DNA of 64,000 nt, from contig JANQFR010000025.1 in NCBI GenBank assembly GCA_028277745.1, positions 27,711 to 91,710 of the forward strand, written 5' to 3'. Below the pieces are notes generated by a model that was not told where the DNA came from, made no database searches, and saw only the letters and a program-made list of their open reading frames with translations. This stretch comes from Phycisphaeraceae bacterium (lineage in GTDB: Bacteria > Planctomycetota > Phycisphaerae > Phycisphaerales > Phycisphaeraceae). Below, piece by piece: positions 34,938 through 43,782 of this stretch (its first letter is position 1; each line of letters opens with the position of its first letter). Made by a program: the position numbers and the translations under genes.

Positions 34938-35658
34938 AATCGAGATGTTCGATGCGCAGGGCGTCGCCCTTGAGTTTTTCCTCAAGTCGTTTGGCGTGCC
35001 GTTCGAGGAGGTGGACCATCTGGTCGCGTTCGCCGCCGTGGGCGAGGACGAGGTGGACCTCGGGGCCGGCGGGTTTGCAGAGGATGGTGTAGGTCGGGTC
35101 GTTGCGTTCGACCTGGCCGCGGTGGTGGTAACGGCAGTAGATCAGGCGCTGGTCGGTGAGGATGATGCCGGCGTTGCCGGTGTCTTCGCGGGAGAGGTCC
35201 GCGTCGGGCAGGTAGAGGTCGAAAAGCTCATCGACACGGACCTGGCACCACTGGGCGAGGCGTTTGCGCAGGGCGGAAGGAAGCTTGTCCCAGGCCTGGC
35301 CGTGGCGTTTGGACTTCTTGCTCGACTTGCGGCGGGTGGGCCAGAGCCGGCGGCGGGGCCGGTCGTCTTCGGCCGGCTCGATCTCGACCGTCTCCGAAGG
35401 CGGGGGCGCCGGCTCCTCCTGGATCGTCGGCAGGGTCACGCTGGATTCGAGCAGCTCTTCGTTGTGGTGGTGGCGGTCCTCGATGAAGTGCTCGACGTCC
35501 TCCTCGATCCAGGCGGAGAAGGTGTCTTCCATCAGGTCCTTGGGGGACGGGACGGTGAACACGTGGCGGCACTTGGGGCAGCGGGCGCGTCGACCGGCGG
35601 CCTCTTGAGGCACGAATATCTGGGCGTCGCAGGATGGGCAATGCACATTCACGTCCAT
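34936..35658 (-). CDS. MJ0042-type zinc-ribbon protein
   Basis: A 240-residue protein. The N-terminus is a zinc ribbon: CPSCDAQIFVPQEAAGRRARC followed by PKCRHVF, with two CxxC pairs. This is the MJ0042 finger common in planctomycetes and myxobacteria. A linker rich in Pro, Glu and basic residues follows (about 80-135), and then a folded C-terminal domain (KLPSALRKRLAQWCQVRVDELF to GDALRIEHLD) with a PH-like beta pattern, RLIYCRYHHRGQ. I start at MDVNVHC since the upstream frame contains an improbable leader. Function unknown; a cytoplasmic regulator or scaffold is plausible. Confidence 0.75.
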   Translation of the reverse strand: MDVNVHCPSCDAQIFVPQEAAGRRARCPKCRHVFTVPSPKDLMEDTFSAWIEEDVEHFIEDRHHHNEELLESSVTLPTIQEEPAPPPSETVEIEPAEDDRPRRRLWPTRRKSSKKSKRHGQAWDKLPSALRKRLAQWCQVRVDELFDLYLPDADLSREDTGNAGIILTDQRLIYCRYHHRGQVERNDPTYTILCKPAGPEVHLVLAHGGERDQMVHLLERHAKRLEEKLKGDALRIEHLD

Positions 35659-35770
35659 GGTCAACCCCGTCGAGAGCGATATGGACAAGTCGGGTACAGA
35701 TGTGCCGGCGTCGGGGCCGGTGTCGGCTACCTTGAGTTTAATATCGGCCGGGCGTGGGGGGAAGCATGAT

Positions 35771-36445
35771 TTAGAGATCGGTGAGCCGGCTGACCAGCCA
35801 TTGAGCAAAGCCCGGTTTAGAGAGGCTCTGAGGGGTTTGGGGGGCGTTTGTGCCGGCGGGGCCGGGGCCTGCCGGTGGGGCCAGGCGCCGGCCGTCGGCG
35901 GTCAGGAGCAAGGGGGCGATGTCGTCGGCTTCCATCGTGCCCAGCGGGTTGGCGACGATGGCGTCGACCCCTTTGCGCCGCATCTTGGCCGCGGCGCGGG
36001 CCTCCAACTGGGCGGGGTCTTCGAGAGCGAAGGCGACGACCCGCTGGTCGGCGCGTTTGCCGGCGGCGACGTGGGCGACCAGGTCGGGCGTGGGTTCGAG
36101 CCGCAGGGTCAGGTCGGCGGCGTCGCCCCGCGCCAGCTTCCCCGGCGCCCGCTGGGTCGGCCGGTAGTCGGCGACCGCGGCGGCCATGACCAGCACGTCA
36201 CACGCCGGGAAGTGGGCGTCGAGCAGGGCCTCGAGGTCAGCGCAGGTCTCGAAGCGGATCAGGCGGACCCGCTGGGCGAGGGAGCTGTGGACCGGCGCCG
36301 GGCCGAGCAGGAGGGTGGTGTCGTGCCCGGCGTCGGCGGCGGCGTGGGCGAGGGCGGTCCCCATCCGGCCCGAGGAGCGGTTGCTGATGAACCGGACATC
36401 ATCGATCGGTTCGCGGGTTGGGCCGGCCGTGATCAGGAGGCGCAT
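35771..36445 (-). CDS. coaB: Stand-alone phosphopantothenate-cysteine ligase
   Basis: A 224-residue CoaB that joins phosphopantothenate to cysteine in coenzyme A synthesis. Motifs include [27 protein letters not shown] at the start, [15 protein letters not shown]-like PGKLARG and FALED. In most bacteria this domain is fused to the CoaC decarboxylase as CoaBC; here only the ligase half is present, so CoaC must be encoded elsewhere. It starts five bases after the stop of the upstream M16-like gene, so the two are probably one transcript. Confidence 0.88.
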   Translation of the reverse strand: MRLLITAGPTREPIDDVRFISNRSSGRMGTALAHAAADAGHDTTLLLGPAPVHSSLAQRVRLIRFETCADLEALLDAHFPACDVLVMAAAVADYRPTQRAPGKLARGDAADLTLRLEPTPDLVAHVAAGKRADQRVVAFALEDPAQLEARAAAKMRRKGVDAIVANPLGTMEADDIAPLLLTADGRRLAPPAGPGPAGTNAPQTPQSLSKPGFAQWLVSRLTDL

Positions 36446-36450
36446 CGCGT

Positions 36451-37677
36451 CTACGCATTAAGAGGTTCGGGGCCGATCGTGACAATGGTCATATCTTCGG
36501 GCAGGTGCTCGGCGAGAAAGGCGTTGAGGTCGTCGAGCGTCACGGCGTCGACCTCGGCGGCGCGTTCGTCGAGGGTGCGGGGGCGGCCGTGGGTGTACTG
36601 ATCGGCGGCGATCGCCGCGGCGCGGGCGGCGGTGGATTCGCCCTGCATCACCAAGCGGGACTTCATGCCCACGATCGCGCGCTCGAACTCATCGGGCTCG
36701 ACGCCGTTGGACAGGCGTTCGAGCTCCTGGGTGAGGACGTCGAGCGTGTCTTGGGCGCGGGGCGTGGACGTGCCGGCGTAGGCGAGCATGGCGCCGCGGT
36801 CGCGTTGGCCGGCGTACATGGCGTAGACCGCGTAACAGAGCCCGCGTTTCTCGCGCACCTCGGTGAACAGCCGGCCGGACATCCCGCCGGAGAGGACCGC
36901 GGCCGCGGCGCGCTGGAGCACGGCCTGGGCATCGGTTTCCTTGACCGCGTCGTAAGCGACGCCGATGTGGACCTGGGCGGAGTCGGCGTGGAGGTGGGAA
37001 TAGCCCCGGGGCGCCGCGGCGGCCTCCACCGCGTCGGGGGCCTGGCCGGCCCAGTCGCCCAGCAGGCGTTCGACCTGGCCTCGCAGGGCGTCCCAATCGA
37101 ATCGGCCGGCAAAGGCGAGGATGACGCCCTGCGGGACGAACCGCGCGCGGGCGAAGGCCTGCAGGTCGTCGAGGGTGACCTGTTGGAGATGGTCGCGGTC
37201 GCCCAGGGGCGAGCGGCCGAAGGGCGCGGGGTACTGGCGTTGCCGCAGTTCGAGGAAGGCGCGCTGCTGGGGTTCGTCAGCGAGGGCGTCGATCGCCTGG
37301 GTGGCCAGGTCACGGGTCGGCGGGAGGTGGGCCGGGTCGAATGCCGGGGCGCGGATCATGTCCGCCAGCAGGGGCAGCGCGTCGGGGAGCTTGGTCCCGA
37401 TCATGGTGGCGGAGAGGCGCAGGTGGTTCATGTCGTTGGCGGTGGAGCGGTCGACGCCGAGGGTGTCGAGGGCGTCGGAGTGCTCCCGGGCCGACCGGCC
37501 GCCGGCGCCGCGGCAGATGATCTCGGCGAGCATGGCCGAGAGGCCCAGCCGGTCGGGCGGCTCGGCGGCGATGCCGGCGGGGGTCAGGAAGGACATCGCC
37601 AGGGACTCGGCGCCGGGCATGGGCTCGGCGAGCAGGGTGAGGCCGTTGGGGAACGTATGGGTGTGGATTGAACGCAT
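36451..37677 (-). CDS. M16-family peptidase homologue lacking the zinc site
   Basis: A 408-residue two-domain M16 (pitrilysin/insulinase) protein. The catalytic HxxEH motif, expected at residues 48-52, is AMLAE (within [13 protein letters not shown]), so zinc ligands and the general base are missing. The second domain has the usual [11 protein letters not shown] segment. Many M16 peptidases work as a pair of one active and one inactive subunit; this is the inactive type. No active partner gene is next to it. No signal peptide. Co-transcribed with coaB. Confidence 0.85.
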   Translation of the reverse strand: MRSIHTHTFPNGLTLLAEPMPGAESLAMSFLTPAGIAAEPPDRLGLSAMLAEIICRGAGGRSAREHSDALDTLGVDRSTANDMNHLRLSATMIGTKLPDALPLLADMIRAPAFDPAHLPPTRDLATQAIDALADEPQQRAFLELRQRQYPAPFGRSPLGDRDHLQQVTLDDLQAFARARFVPQGVILAFAGRFDWDALRGQVERLLGDWAGQAPDAVEAAAAPRGYSHLHADSAQVHIGVAYDAVKETDAQAVLQRAAAAVLSGGMSGRLFTEVREKRGLCYAVYAMYAGQRDRGAMLAYAGTSTPRAQDTLDVLTQELERLSNGVEPDEFERAIVGMKSRLVMQGESTAARAAAIAADQYTHGRPRTLDERAAEVDAVTLDDLNAFLAEHLPEDMTIVTIGPEPLNA

Positions 37678-37723
37678 CGCCGGGCATTGTAGCGATGAGC
37701 CGGCCGCGATTTGGGCGTCGGGT

Positions 37724-38665
37724 TCAGGCGGCTCCGGACCAGGGCCGCTGGTCCAGGGTCACGCGGTTTCGCCCGGCGCGTTTGGAGGCGTACAACGCGC
37801 GGTCGGCGTGATGGACCAGGACGCCGGCATCCAGCGGCTCGCCCGGCCGGAGGAAGCCCCCCCCGATCGACACGGTGATCGGTTCGCCGACCAGTTTGGC
37901 GAACGAGGGATCGTGGTGAAGGGCGTGTTGGAGGCGTTGGGCGGCGTCCAGGGCTTGTTCCGGGCCTGCGCCGGGAAGGATCAGGGCGAACTCGTCGCCG
38001 CCCCAGCGGCAGGCAACGTCTTCGCCGCGGCAGGTTTCCTGAAGCAGGACGCCGAAACGCCGCACGACCTGGTCGCCGTCGGGGTGGCCGTACATGTCGT
38101 TGATCCGCTTGAAACGATCGAGGTCGATGAGCAAGAGCCCGAGGGAGCCGCGCGTGCGTTCGGCGGAGGCGATCTCCTGCTTCAGGCGTTGGTCGAAGTA
38201 CCGTCGGTTGTACAGGCCGGTCATGCCGTCGAGCTGGGTCTGGCTGGTCAGCAGGTCCATCAGGGCCTTGGTCTGAAGCGCGGCACGGACCCGGGCCCGG
38301 AGTTCGGCGGGGTCGAACGGTTTGATGACGTAGTCCACCGCGCCGAGGTTGAACCCGTGGACCTTGTCCATCGACTCGTCGGCGCCGGTCAGGAAAATCA
38401 CGGGGATGTCGTGGGTGCGCGGCTCGGCTTTCAACTCGCGGCAGACCTCGAAGCCGTTGAAGTCAGGCATGATCACGTCGAGGAGGATCAGGTCGGGCGG
38501 GTCGTTCCGCGTGGCTTCGAGGGCTTGGAGGCCGTCCTCCGCGAACTGGAGGTCGACATCGAGGCTCTTCAAACGGGCGGCGATGATCTGACGGATCCAC
38601 TTGGAATCGTCAACAACAAGAATGGTCTGACGGGTCTTCACGTACTGGCCTCTTGGATGAGCCAT
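37724..38665 (-). CDS. Response regulator with GGDEF diguanylate cyclase
   Basis: A 313-residue protein with a receiver domain (phospho-acceptor Asp63 in LLDVIMPDFN, Lys in VIKPFDPAELRARV) and a GGDEF domain (active site GGDEF at 222-226) that makes cyclic-di-GMP. An RxxD product-inhibition site (RGED, 213-216) sits five residues before GGDEF. The layout is PleD/WspR-like. The ATG at 38665 is listed; a GTG at 38641 has AGAGG seven bases upstream and may be the real start. An 8-bp inverted repeat lies just upstream. No histidine kinase is adjacent. Confidence 0.9.
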   Translation of the reverse strand: MAHPRGQYVKTRQTILVVDDSKWIRQIIAARLKSLDVDLQFAEDGLQALEATRNDPPDLILLDVIMPDFNGFEVCRELKAEPRTHDIPVIFLTGADESMDKVHGFNLGAVDYVIKPFDPAELRARVRAALQTKALMDLLTSQTQLDGMTGLYNRRYFDQRLKQEIASAERTRGSLGLLLIDLDRFKRINDMYGHPDGDQVVRRFGVLLQETCRGEDVACRWGGDEFALILPGAGPEQALDAAQRLQHALHHDPSFAKLVGEPITVSIGGGFLRPGEPLDAGVLVHHADRALYASKRAGRNRVTLDQRPWSGAA

Positions 38666-38989
38666 CAGGCAACGGACAACAATACCGAGGGCATACCCCA
38701 CCTTGGCTCACGTTCTGGGGTATTAGCCCTAGGATTTTCGGCCACTGGCTTCGCCGACTTGATGGGGCAATTACAGTGCAGTTTTTTCCATAAAACAAAG
38801 GCGAATACGGATCGGATCGCGCGACTGGCTTCGGGTGATGATTCGTCGTTTTACAGTAAGTGTTTAAGAATATTTTGCGGAGTAGCGGAAGCTGGAGATG
38901 CGGACCTTCGGCCGCCTGCGGCGTCCTCAGGACCGGCTTGGGGTCTTGACATGGGGCTGATGTGGAGACGTCCAGAAACGTTCAGCCGG
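38666..38989. other. Gap with hairpin and interspersed repeat
   Basis: Contains ATACCCCA (38693-38700) with its complement TGGGGTAT (38716-38723), which would form a leader hairpin in the response-regulator mRNA, and a CCGGACCTTCG-type repeat from 38901. No gene is evident. Confidence 0.5.
38901..38940. repeat. CCGGACCTTCG-type interspersed repeat
   Basis: CGGACCTTCGGCCGCCTGCG followed by GCGTCCTCAGGACCGGCTTG, almost the same as the copy at 18394. It lies downstream of the pseudopilin-like gene. Confidence 0.6.
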
Positions 38990-39694
38990 CTATCCGGATG
39001 GCTGAGCGGAGCGGAGCGATTTCAAGGTCGGCCGAGGCTCGGCGGTGGGAGCGGGGTCCGGCGGATCTTCGCTGATGGGGTGGGGTGTCGCCGCGGGGGT
39101 CGAGGGCTCCGGGCTGGCCGGGAGGCGGGAATCACTGGGCTGGGCGGTCGTGGCGTGGGTGGGGGAGGCGTGCATCGCGGGCCCGGGAGGGTCGAGTTGC
39201 ATGGCCAGGGGCTGACGATCGGCGTTGTTCAGGGGGAGTGCGGCCAGGGCCGATCCGTTGGCCTGGTTGTAGAGCTTGAGGGTCTGGCGATCGGTGATTT
39301 GCGGGGTGACCCGGGCGCGGAAGACGCCGTTATTGGGGTTGTACCAGAAGCCCGCCTGCTCGGGCCCGTCGATCACGGGGTCGGGGGGGTGCTGGGCGAA
39401 GTCGTGGGGAGGCGCCAGGTCGATCCAGGGATGGTGCTGGTCGACCAATACATTCACCGGCAGGGTTTGGGGGAACCACTCCGGCTTGAGGCGATCGGGG
39501 TACCGGGGGCCGGTATGCTCCTCATCGGATTCCATCGCGGCCTGGAGGAACGCCCGCTCCTTCAACTGAACCAGCGATTCGTGGACAAGCTGCAGGTCCG
39601 CCAACGCGCGGTCCTGCCGGCGTTGATGCATCAGCACGCCGCAAAGGATCGCCACCAGCATGAGCGCAATCAGGCTGTCGAGAACAAGGCGCAT
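38990..39694 (-). CDS. Single-helix protein with pseudopilin-like domain
   Basis: A 234-residue protein with one N-terminal membrane helix (MRLVLDSLIALMLVAILCGVL) and a short helix of charged residues, then GFWYNPNNGVFRARVTPQ, which resembles the C-terminal beta sheet of type II secretion minor pseudopilins. The last 80 residues are Pro-rich and disordered. No GFTLxE signature is present, so it is not a standard prepilin. The ATG at 39694 is chosen for the helix. Function is not known. It sits between two response regulators. Confidence 0.55.
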   Translation of the reverse strand: MRLVLDSLIALMLVAILCGVLMHQRRQDRALADLQLVHESLVQLKERAFLQAAMESDEEHTGPRYPDRLKPEWFPQTLPVNVLVDQHHPWIDLAPPHDFAQHPPDPVIDGPEQAGFWYNPNNGVFRARVTPQITDRQTLKLYNQANGSALAALPLNNADRQPLAMQLDPPGPAMHASPTHATTAQPSDSRLPASPEPSTPAATPHPISEDPPDPAPTAEPRPTLKSLRSAQPSG

Positions 39695-39822
39695 CGCTAT
39701 GGTCCGGTCACACGGGCCCTCCACTGCTGCAACTAACCGATGCACGGGGCGGGGCGGCGATCCGATCCGACGGGATTCATGACCATTTTTTTTCCACCAG
39801 CTTGCCTGATCGGCATAACCGG

Positions 39823-40473
39823 TCAGCCGGCGGGGGAGGGCTTGCCCTGATCGAGCAGTTCCTGGGCCTCGATGAGCGACCGGGCAAGCTCGGCCATCGG
39901 CCGGCGCGAATCGCGGGCCTGTTTCTGGAGCCGACGCATCGCGTCAGACTCGCTCAGGCCCAGCGACTCCATGATCAGCCCCTTGGCGCGCTCAACGAGT
40001 TTGCGGTCTTCGAGCTTCTTCTCCAGCAGGGTGACTTCGTCCATCAACGTCTGCTTCTCGAGGAACCGCTTCCACGCGACACAGATGGTGACGCGCAGGG
40101 AATCCATGCTCACCGGCTTGAGCAGGTAGCCGAAAACGCCCAGTTCGGTCGCCGTGTCCACGTCCTGCGGGTCGCTATAGGCGCTGACGATGACAATCGG
40201 CACGTTCAGCTGGTAATAGATCGCCTTGCCGGCCTCGAGGCCGTCCATCTCGGGCATCCGCAGGTCGAGGATCGCCAGGTCGGGACGGGATTCATGAGCC
40301 AACTCGATCGCCCGCTGCCCGTTGGATGCGAGGCCAACCACCTCGTAACCGATCTCCTGCAGATCGGTCTGCAGGCTCTTGGCCAACAGGTGCTCATCCT
40401 CGGCGATCAGGACGCGGCGCGCCTTGTCGGGCCTGACGGATGCGGGCGATGTTGCAGCAGAAGGGCTGGGCAT
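39823..40473 (-). CDS. Response regulator with ANTAR RNA-binding domain
   Basis: A 216-residue protein. The receiver domain (about 20-135) has acidic residues in LIAEDEHLL, phospho-acceptor Asp70 in AILDLRMPEMDG and Lys in LLKPV. A coiled coil (LEKQTLMDEVTLLEKKLEDRK) leads into the ANTAR domain: LVERAKGLIMESLGLSESDAMRRLQKQA. ANTAR proteins of this AmiR/NasT type bind paired RNA hairpins and prevent termination. The phosphorylating kinase and RNA targets are not in view. A perfect 7-bp inverted repeat lies 11 bases upstream of the start (40484-40500). Confidence 0.9.
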   Translation of the reverse strand: MPSPSAATSPASVRPDKARRVLIAEDEHLLAKSLQTDLQEIGYEVVGLASNGQRAIELAHESRPDLAILDLRMPEMDGLEAGKAIYYQLNVPIVIVSAYSDPQDVDTATELGVFGYLLKPVSMDSLRVTICVAWKRFLEKQTLMDEVTLLEKKLEDRKLVERAKGLIMESLGLSESDAMRRLQKQARDSRRPMAELARSLIEAQELLDQGKPSPAG

Positions 40474-40483
40474 GAGGATCGGA

Positions 40484-40500
40484 AGGCGGTTTGACCGCCT
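40484..40500. promoter_or_regulatory. AGGCGGT-TTG-ACCGCCT inverted repeat
   Basis: A perfect 7-bp inverted repeat with a 3-base centre, directly upstream of the ANTAR gene and followed on the plus side by TATAAT (40502-40507). It could be an operator for a divergent promoter. No known binding consensus is matched. Confidence 0.35.
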
Positions 40501-40710
40501 GTATAATTGTTATCGGACTAAAGAGACGGATCAAGAACGTTTTATACCAGTTTACCCATCTCAACGTTCTAAATGACCATGATTTTTCATGCAGGCGGGC
40601 CGCCGGCCCTTTTCCAGCGGCGGGACGGCTCCTGTCGTGTTACGCTACACCGCGATCCGTCGGCTCGTGTCGATGGCATCGGTTCGCGCCGTGATACCGG
40701 AGACTTCACG

Positions 40711-41265
40711 ATGTCTAAAGACTTGGTCCGTTGCGTTACGCTTGGAGCCGTCCTGGGCCTGCTGACCGCTTGTTCCTCGTACCGGGAAGCGGGGGGCGAA
40801 GACCCCGAAGTCGCCCTGGAGCAGGCCGCCGCCGAGGCGGTCGATCTGTTCAAGACCACCGACCCCAGCCTCAGCAAGTTCTTCGAGACCGCCGCCGGCT
40901 ACGCGGTCTATCCCCACGTCACCAAGGGCGCGGCCGGCATCGGCGCGGCTCACGGCGACGGCGTGTTCTACGAGGACGGCGTGGTCGTCGGCTACACCGA
41001 CGTCTCCCAGGGCTCCATCGGCGTCCAGCTCGGCGGGCAGGTCTACAGCGAGCTGATCTTCTTCCAGACCCAGGCCAATGTGGATCAATTCAAGGAAGGC
41101 AACCTGGAGTTCAGCGCCCAGGCGTCCGCTGTCGCCGCCAAGAGCGGCGCCGCCGCCAACTCCGACTACGCCAGCGGCGTCGCCGTCTTCACCGTCGGCC
41201 AGGCGGGCCTGATGTTCGAGGCCTCCATCGGCGGACAGAAGTTCTCATACACGCCCAAGAACTGA
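40711..41265 (+). CDS. SYLF-domain lipoprotein
   Basis: A 184-residue protein. The signal peptide MSKDLVRCVTLGAVLGLLTAC ends in a lipobox, so a lipid anchor is expected. The mature part is a SYLF (DUF500/Ysc84) domain: AVDLFKTTDPSLSKFFETAAG, YAVYPHVTKGAAGIGAAHGDG, GGQVYSELIFFQTQANVDQFK. SYLF proteins bind lipids; bacterial ones are often exported and poorly studied. I chose this ATG for the signal peptide. Its stop is 7 bases from the stop of the convergent ECF fusion gene. Confidence 0.85.
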   Translation: MSKDLVRCVTLGAVLGLLTACSSYREAGGEDPEVALEQAAAEAVDLFKTTDPSLSKFFETAAGYAVYPHVTKGAAGIGAAHGDGVFYEDGVVVGYTDVSQGSIGVQLGGQVYSELIFFQTQANVDQFKEGNLEFSAQASAVAAKSGAAANSDYASGVAVFTVGQAGLMFEASIGGQKFSYTPKN

Positions 41266-41272
41266 CGCCGGC

Positions 41273-43597
41273 TCACCGCGACCCGCTGCGCAGCGCCCGC
41301 ACCCGCTCGGCCAGCGGCGACGGGCCGGTTCGTCGGAATAAACGGATCTCCAACTCCGGGTCGTCCCATCCGTCGGGCGCTGAGCCTTTTTGCGCGCCGC
41401 CCAGCCGCATCTGATCGCCTTCGATCCGGACCAGCATGTGGACCATCCGTTGCGCGTGACCGGCGGTCAGCAACAAGCCATCCTTTCGTTCGTCCGCTTG
41501 TGTGATCCGCCAGACATCCACGGGCTGCTCCCGCTCCCGCCGTGGCCGCATCAGCGCCCGCGCCGATGCCGGCCAATGATCCAGTTGCCGGATGTACGCC
41601 TGACGCGAGCCGCTGGCCACGATCAGGTCGTCGATGATGTGAAACGCCATCCCACCGTCCCGCCCGATCTCTTCCCAATAGCCCTGCAACGCGTCGATCG
41701 ACGGCGGGTTCGATGGAGCGGGGCCAGCTTTCGCCACCAGGTCTTCCAGCGGCTCGACGGACCACGGCGCCATCTCCATCCCCCAAGGGCGGGGCATGGT
41801 TGGCCAGCTTGCCCGATCGGACGCGGCCGACACGTTCTCGATGATCGTCACCTCCACCTCCGCCCGTCCCGGCACAAGCTCCAGCCCGCTCGTCTCCAGA
41901 AAGTAAGCCGCTTTGTCATGCCCCGGTGGGCGGGGCCACGGTTCGACAAAACGGAACTTCGCGTCGCCGAGCCCGGTGTCGTCCACCACCGGCCGATCCA
42001 GCTCCCACTCGATCGAACGCCCCAGTGAACCTAACTGATGGCCGTGCCACACACGTTGGTCGCCGACCACATCGATCCCGCCGACCCGCATGTCCCCCTC
42101 CGCCGGCCGGGTCAGCTTGACCGCTCCGCCGTCGGGCACACGCAGGTGATACACGTCCATCTCCCGCTTTTCGGTGCGGATCCGGATGCCATGATCCCGC
42201 AACAGGGCGCGGTGCAGAAGATATCGAGCACTCATGGTGCGGCCAAATTCACTATCGCCCAGGTCCAGGTCGACGTCGAAACCGCCTTGGGGCAGGGCCG
42301 CTCGCATCTCGGTGCGGTACGGGTTATTGAAATAATTGACGTTCAAATCCAGGATGGTGCGAAGCGAGGCGTTTTGGAACCAAATCCTGGACGTGCCGAC
42401 CCTCAGCCGCGGGCGTTGATCGGCCCGCGGGGCGTCGGTGCGCGTCAGCACCGTCGACGGCCCGACACGCTCCAGGACGATCGACGACGCGGCCGCCGCA
42501 TCGGGATCGGCGCCGGGGGGTGAGCCGGTGAGTTGTAGGCGGTTGTCCGAAAGGAGGCTCAACCGAAGCGGCGCCGCCATACCCACCGATCCGGGATCGA
42601 TGGTGTTTTCAATCACCGTGGCGAGGCCGCGATCGGTGTCGTCGATGCGGTAGGTCACGTGGCCGGGCCCGATGCTTCCTCCGAGTTGGCTTAAAGTCAC
42701 TTCGCCGCGCAGGGCGTCAACGGTGAGCACGATGTCGATGCCGTCGTCATCGTTGACGTCCGTGGGGACCTGCCACCAGCCGTCCATCGCCAGGGACATC
42801 GGCCCGGCGGGGCTCCAAGCCGATGTCGAGACGGGGGCGGCCGCTCCGCTCGGTGGGGCGCTCGGCCGCTGCAGCGCCAGGAGGCCCCCGCCGACCGCCG
42901 CCGCCAGCGCCAGGACGACCGCGAGCACGACGCCGACGTTGAGCCCCGCGGCGCCGCCCACGCCCGACAGGCCGATCTTCGCCAGCGTCGCGGTCAGCCC
43001 GGCCGGCGGCGCGGCGCCGGCGGTTTCCGCCCCGATCGCCGTGAGCCCCGCCGCCAGCGCCCCGGCCGGGGCCGCGACCCCCTTGTCTTTCAGGATCCCG
43101 CGCAGCCGCTCCAGCCCGCCCTGGACCCGCCGGCTGACCGTCGCTTCCGACAGGCCCCGCGCCGCCGCCAGTTCGTTCTGCTTCTGATCCATCAGGAAGC
43201 GTTCGATCAGCAACTGCCGCGTCGCCTCGTCCAACTCGCCCAGCGCCTCGTCCACGTGAGCGGTCAACGTTTGCGCGTCCAGGTCGCCCTGAGCCGACGT
43301 CGCCGGACGTGCTGAACGCAGCTCGTGCCGGCGCCGCCGGGCGTCGGCGCGGATCATGTCCAGACACGTGGTCGTGGCCGCGCGGTGCAGCCACGCCGCC
43401 ACGTTCGACCGCACCTGACCTGCCTTGCGTGCGAGCTTGAGAAACGTCTCCTGGCACGCGTCCTCGGCGTCGGCGGGGTCGCGGAGGCGGCGGGCGCACG
43501 TGGCGTACACCAGCCGTTGATAGCGTTCGACCATCACCCGGAACGCGTCGGGGTCGCGCCGCTGCACGTAACGCATCAGAGCTTCGCTGTCGGTCAT
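41273..43597 (-). CDS. ECF sigma factor fused to membrane anchor and extracytoplasmic domain
   Basis: A 774-residue protein. Residues 1-175 are a complete ECF sigma factor: region 2 (YQRLVYATCARRLRDPADAED, then CQETFLKLARKAG) and region 4 (LDEATRQLLIERFLMDQKQNE and AAARGLSEATVSRRVQGGLERL). After an Ala/Gly linker there is one membrane helix (219-242). The remaining 530 residues should face outward. Within them, PVVDDTGLGDAKFRFVEPW and LELVPGRAEVEVTIIENVS resemble the TIGR03435 domain. A WW-containing beta segment (AMDGWWQVPTD, LQGYWEEIGRDGG) occurs twice. The design suggests a one-protein sensor and sigma factor. The nearest genes on either side are not obvious targets. Confidence 0.75.
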   Translation of the reverse strand: MTDSEALMRYVQRRDPDAFRVMVERYQRLVYATCARRLRDPADAEDACQETFLKLARKAGQVRSNVAAWLHRAATTTCLDMIRADARRRRHELRSARPATSAQGDLDAQTLTAHVDEALGELDEATRQLLIERFLMDQKQNELAAARGLSEATVSRRVQGGLERLRGILKDKGVAAPAGALAAGLTAIGAETAGAAPPAGLTATLAKIGLSGVGGAAGLNVGVVLAVVLALAAAVGGGLLALQRPSAPPSGAAAPVSTSAWSPAGPMSLAMDGWWQVPTDVNDDDGIDIVLTVDALRGEVTLSQLGGSIGPGHVTYRIDDTDRGLATVIENTIDPGSVGMAAPLRLSLLSDNRLQLTGSPPGADPDAAAASSIVLERVGPSTVLTRTDAPRADQRPRLRVGTSRIWFQNASLRTILDLNVNYFNNPYRTEMRAALPQGGFDVDLDLGDSEFGRTMSARYLLHRALLRDHGIRIRTEKREMDVYHLRVPDGGAVKLTRPAEGDMRVGGIDVVGDQRVWHGHQLGSLGRSIEWELDRPVVDDTGLGDAKFRFVEPWPRPPGHDKAAYFLETSGLELVPGRAEVEVTIIENVSAASDRASWPTMPRPWGMEMAPWSVEPLEDLVAKAGPAPSNPPSIDALQGYWEEIGRDGGMAFHIIDDLIVASGSRQAYIRQLDHWPASARALMRPRREREQPVDVWRITQADERKDGLLLTAGHAQRMVHMLVRIEGDQMRLGGAQKGSAPDGWDDPELEIRLFRRTGPSPLAERVRALRSGSR

Positions 43598-43739
43598 CGC
43601 GTTGATCCTCGAGGATAGGGGCACGGGCCAATCACGCCAGCCCGGGCGGCTCAAAACCGCTGGCCCGCCCGACAGACGCCGGCCGTCGGCGGCTCTTTCA
43701 CGATGCGCCCGGGACCACGAAGGTGTTCGATGAAACGCC

Positions 43740-43767
43740 TTGACGGCGTGTCGACCGCTGATATATT
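43740..43767 (+). promoter_or_regulatory. arsR: arsR promoter
   Basis: TTGACG at 43740-43745 and TATATT at 43762-43767 are separated by 16 bases, a good sigma-70 promoter. Transcription would start within about ten bases of the arsR ATG. Confidence 0.6.
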
Positions 43768-43782
43768 CGCATAAGCGAATAT
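43763..43782. promoter_or_regulatory. ArsR operator palindrome
   Basis: ATATTCGC and GCGAATAT, separated by ATAA, form a 20-bp perfect inverted repeat that overlaps the -10 box and the first two bases of the arsR ATG. ArsR/SmtB repressors bind inverted repeats of this kind, so the gene should be autorepressed and induced by arsenite. Confidence 0.7.
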
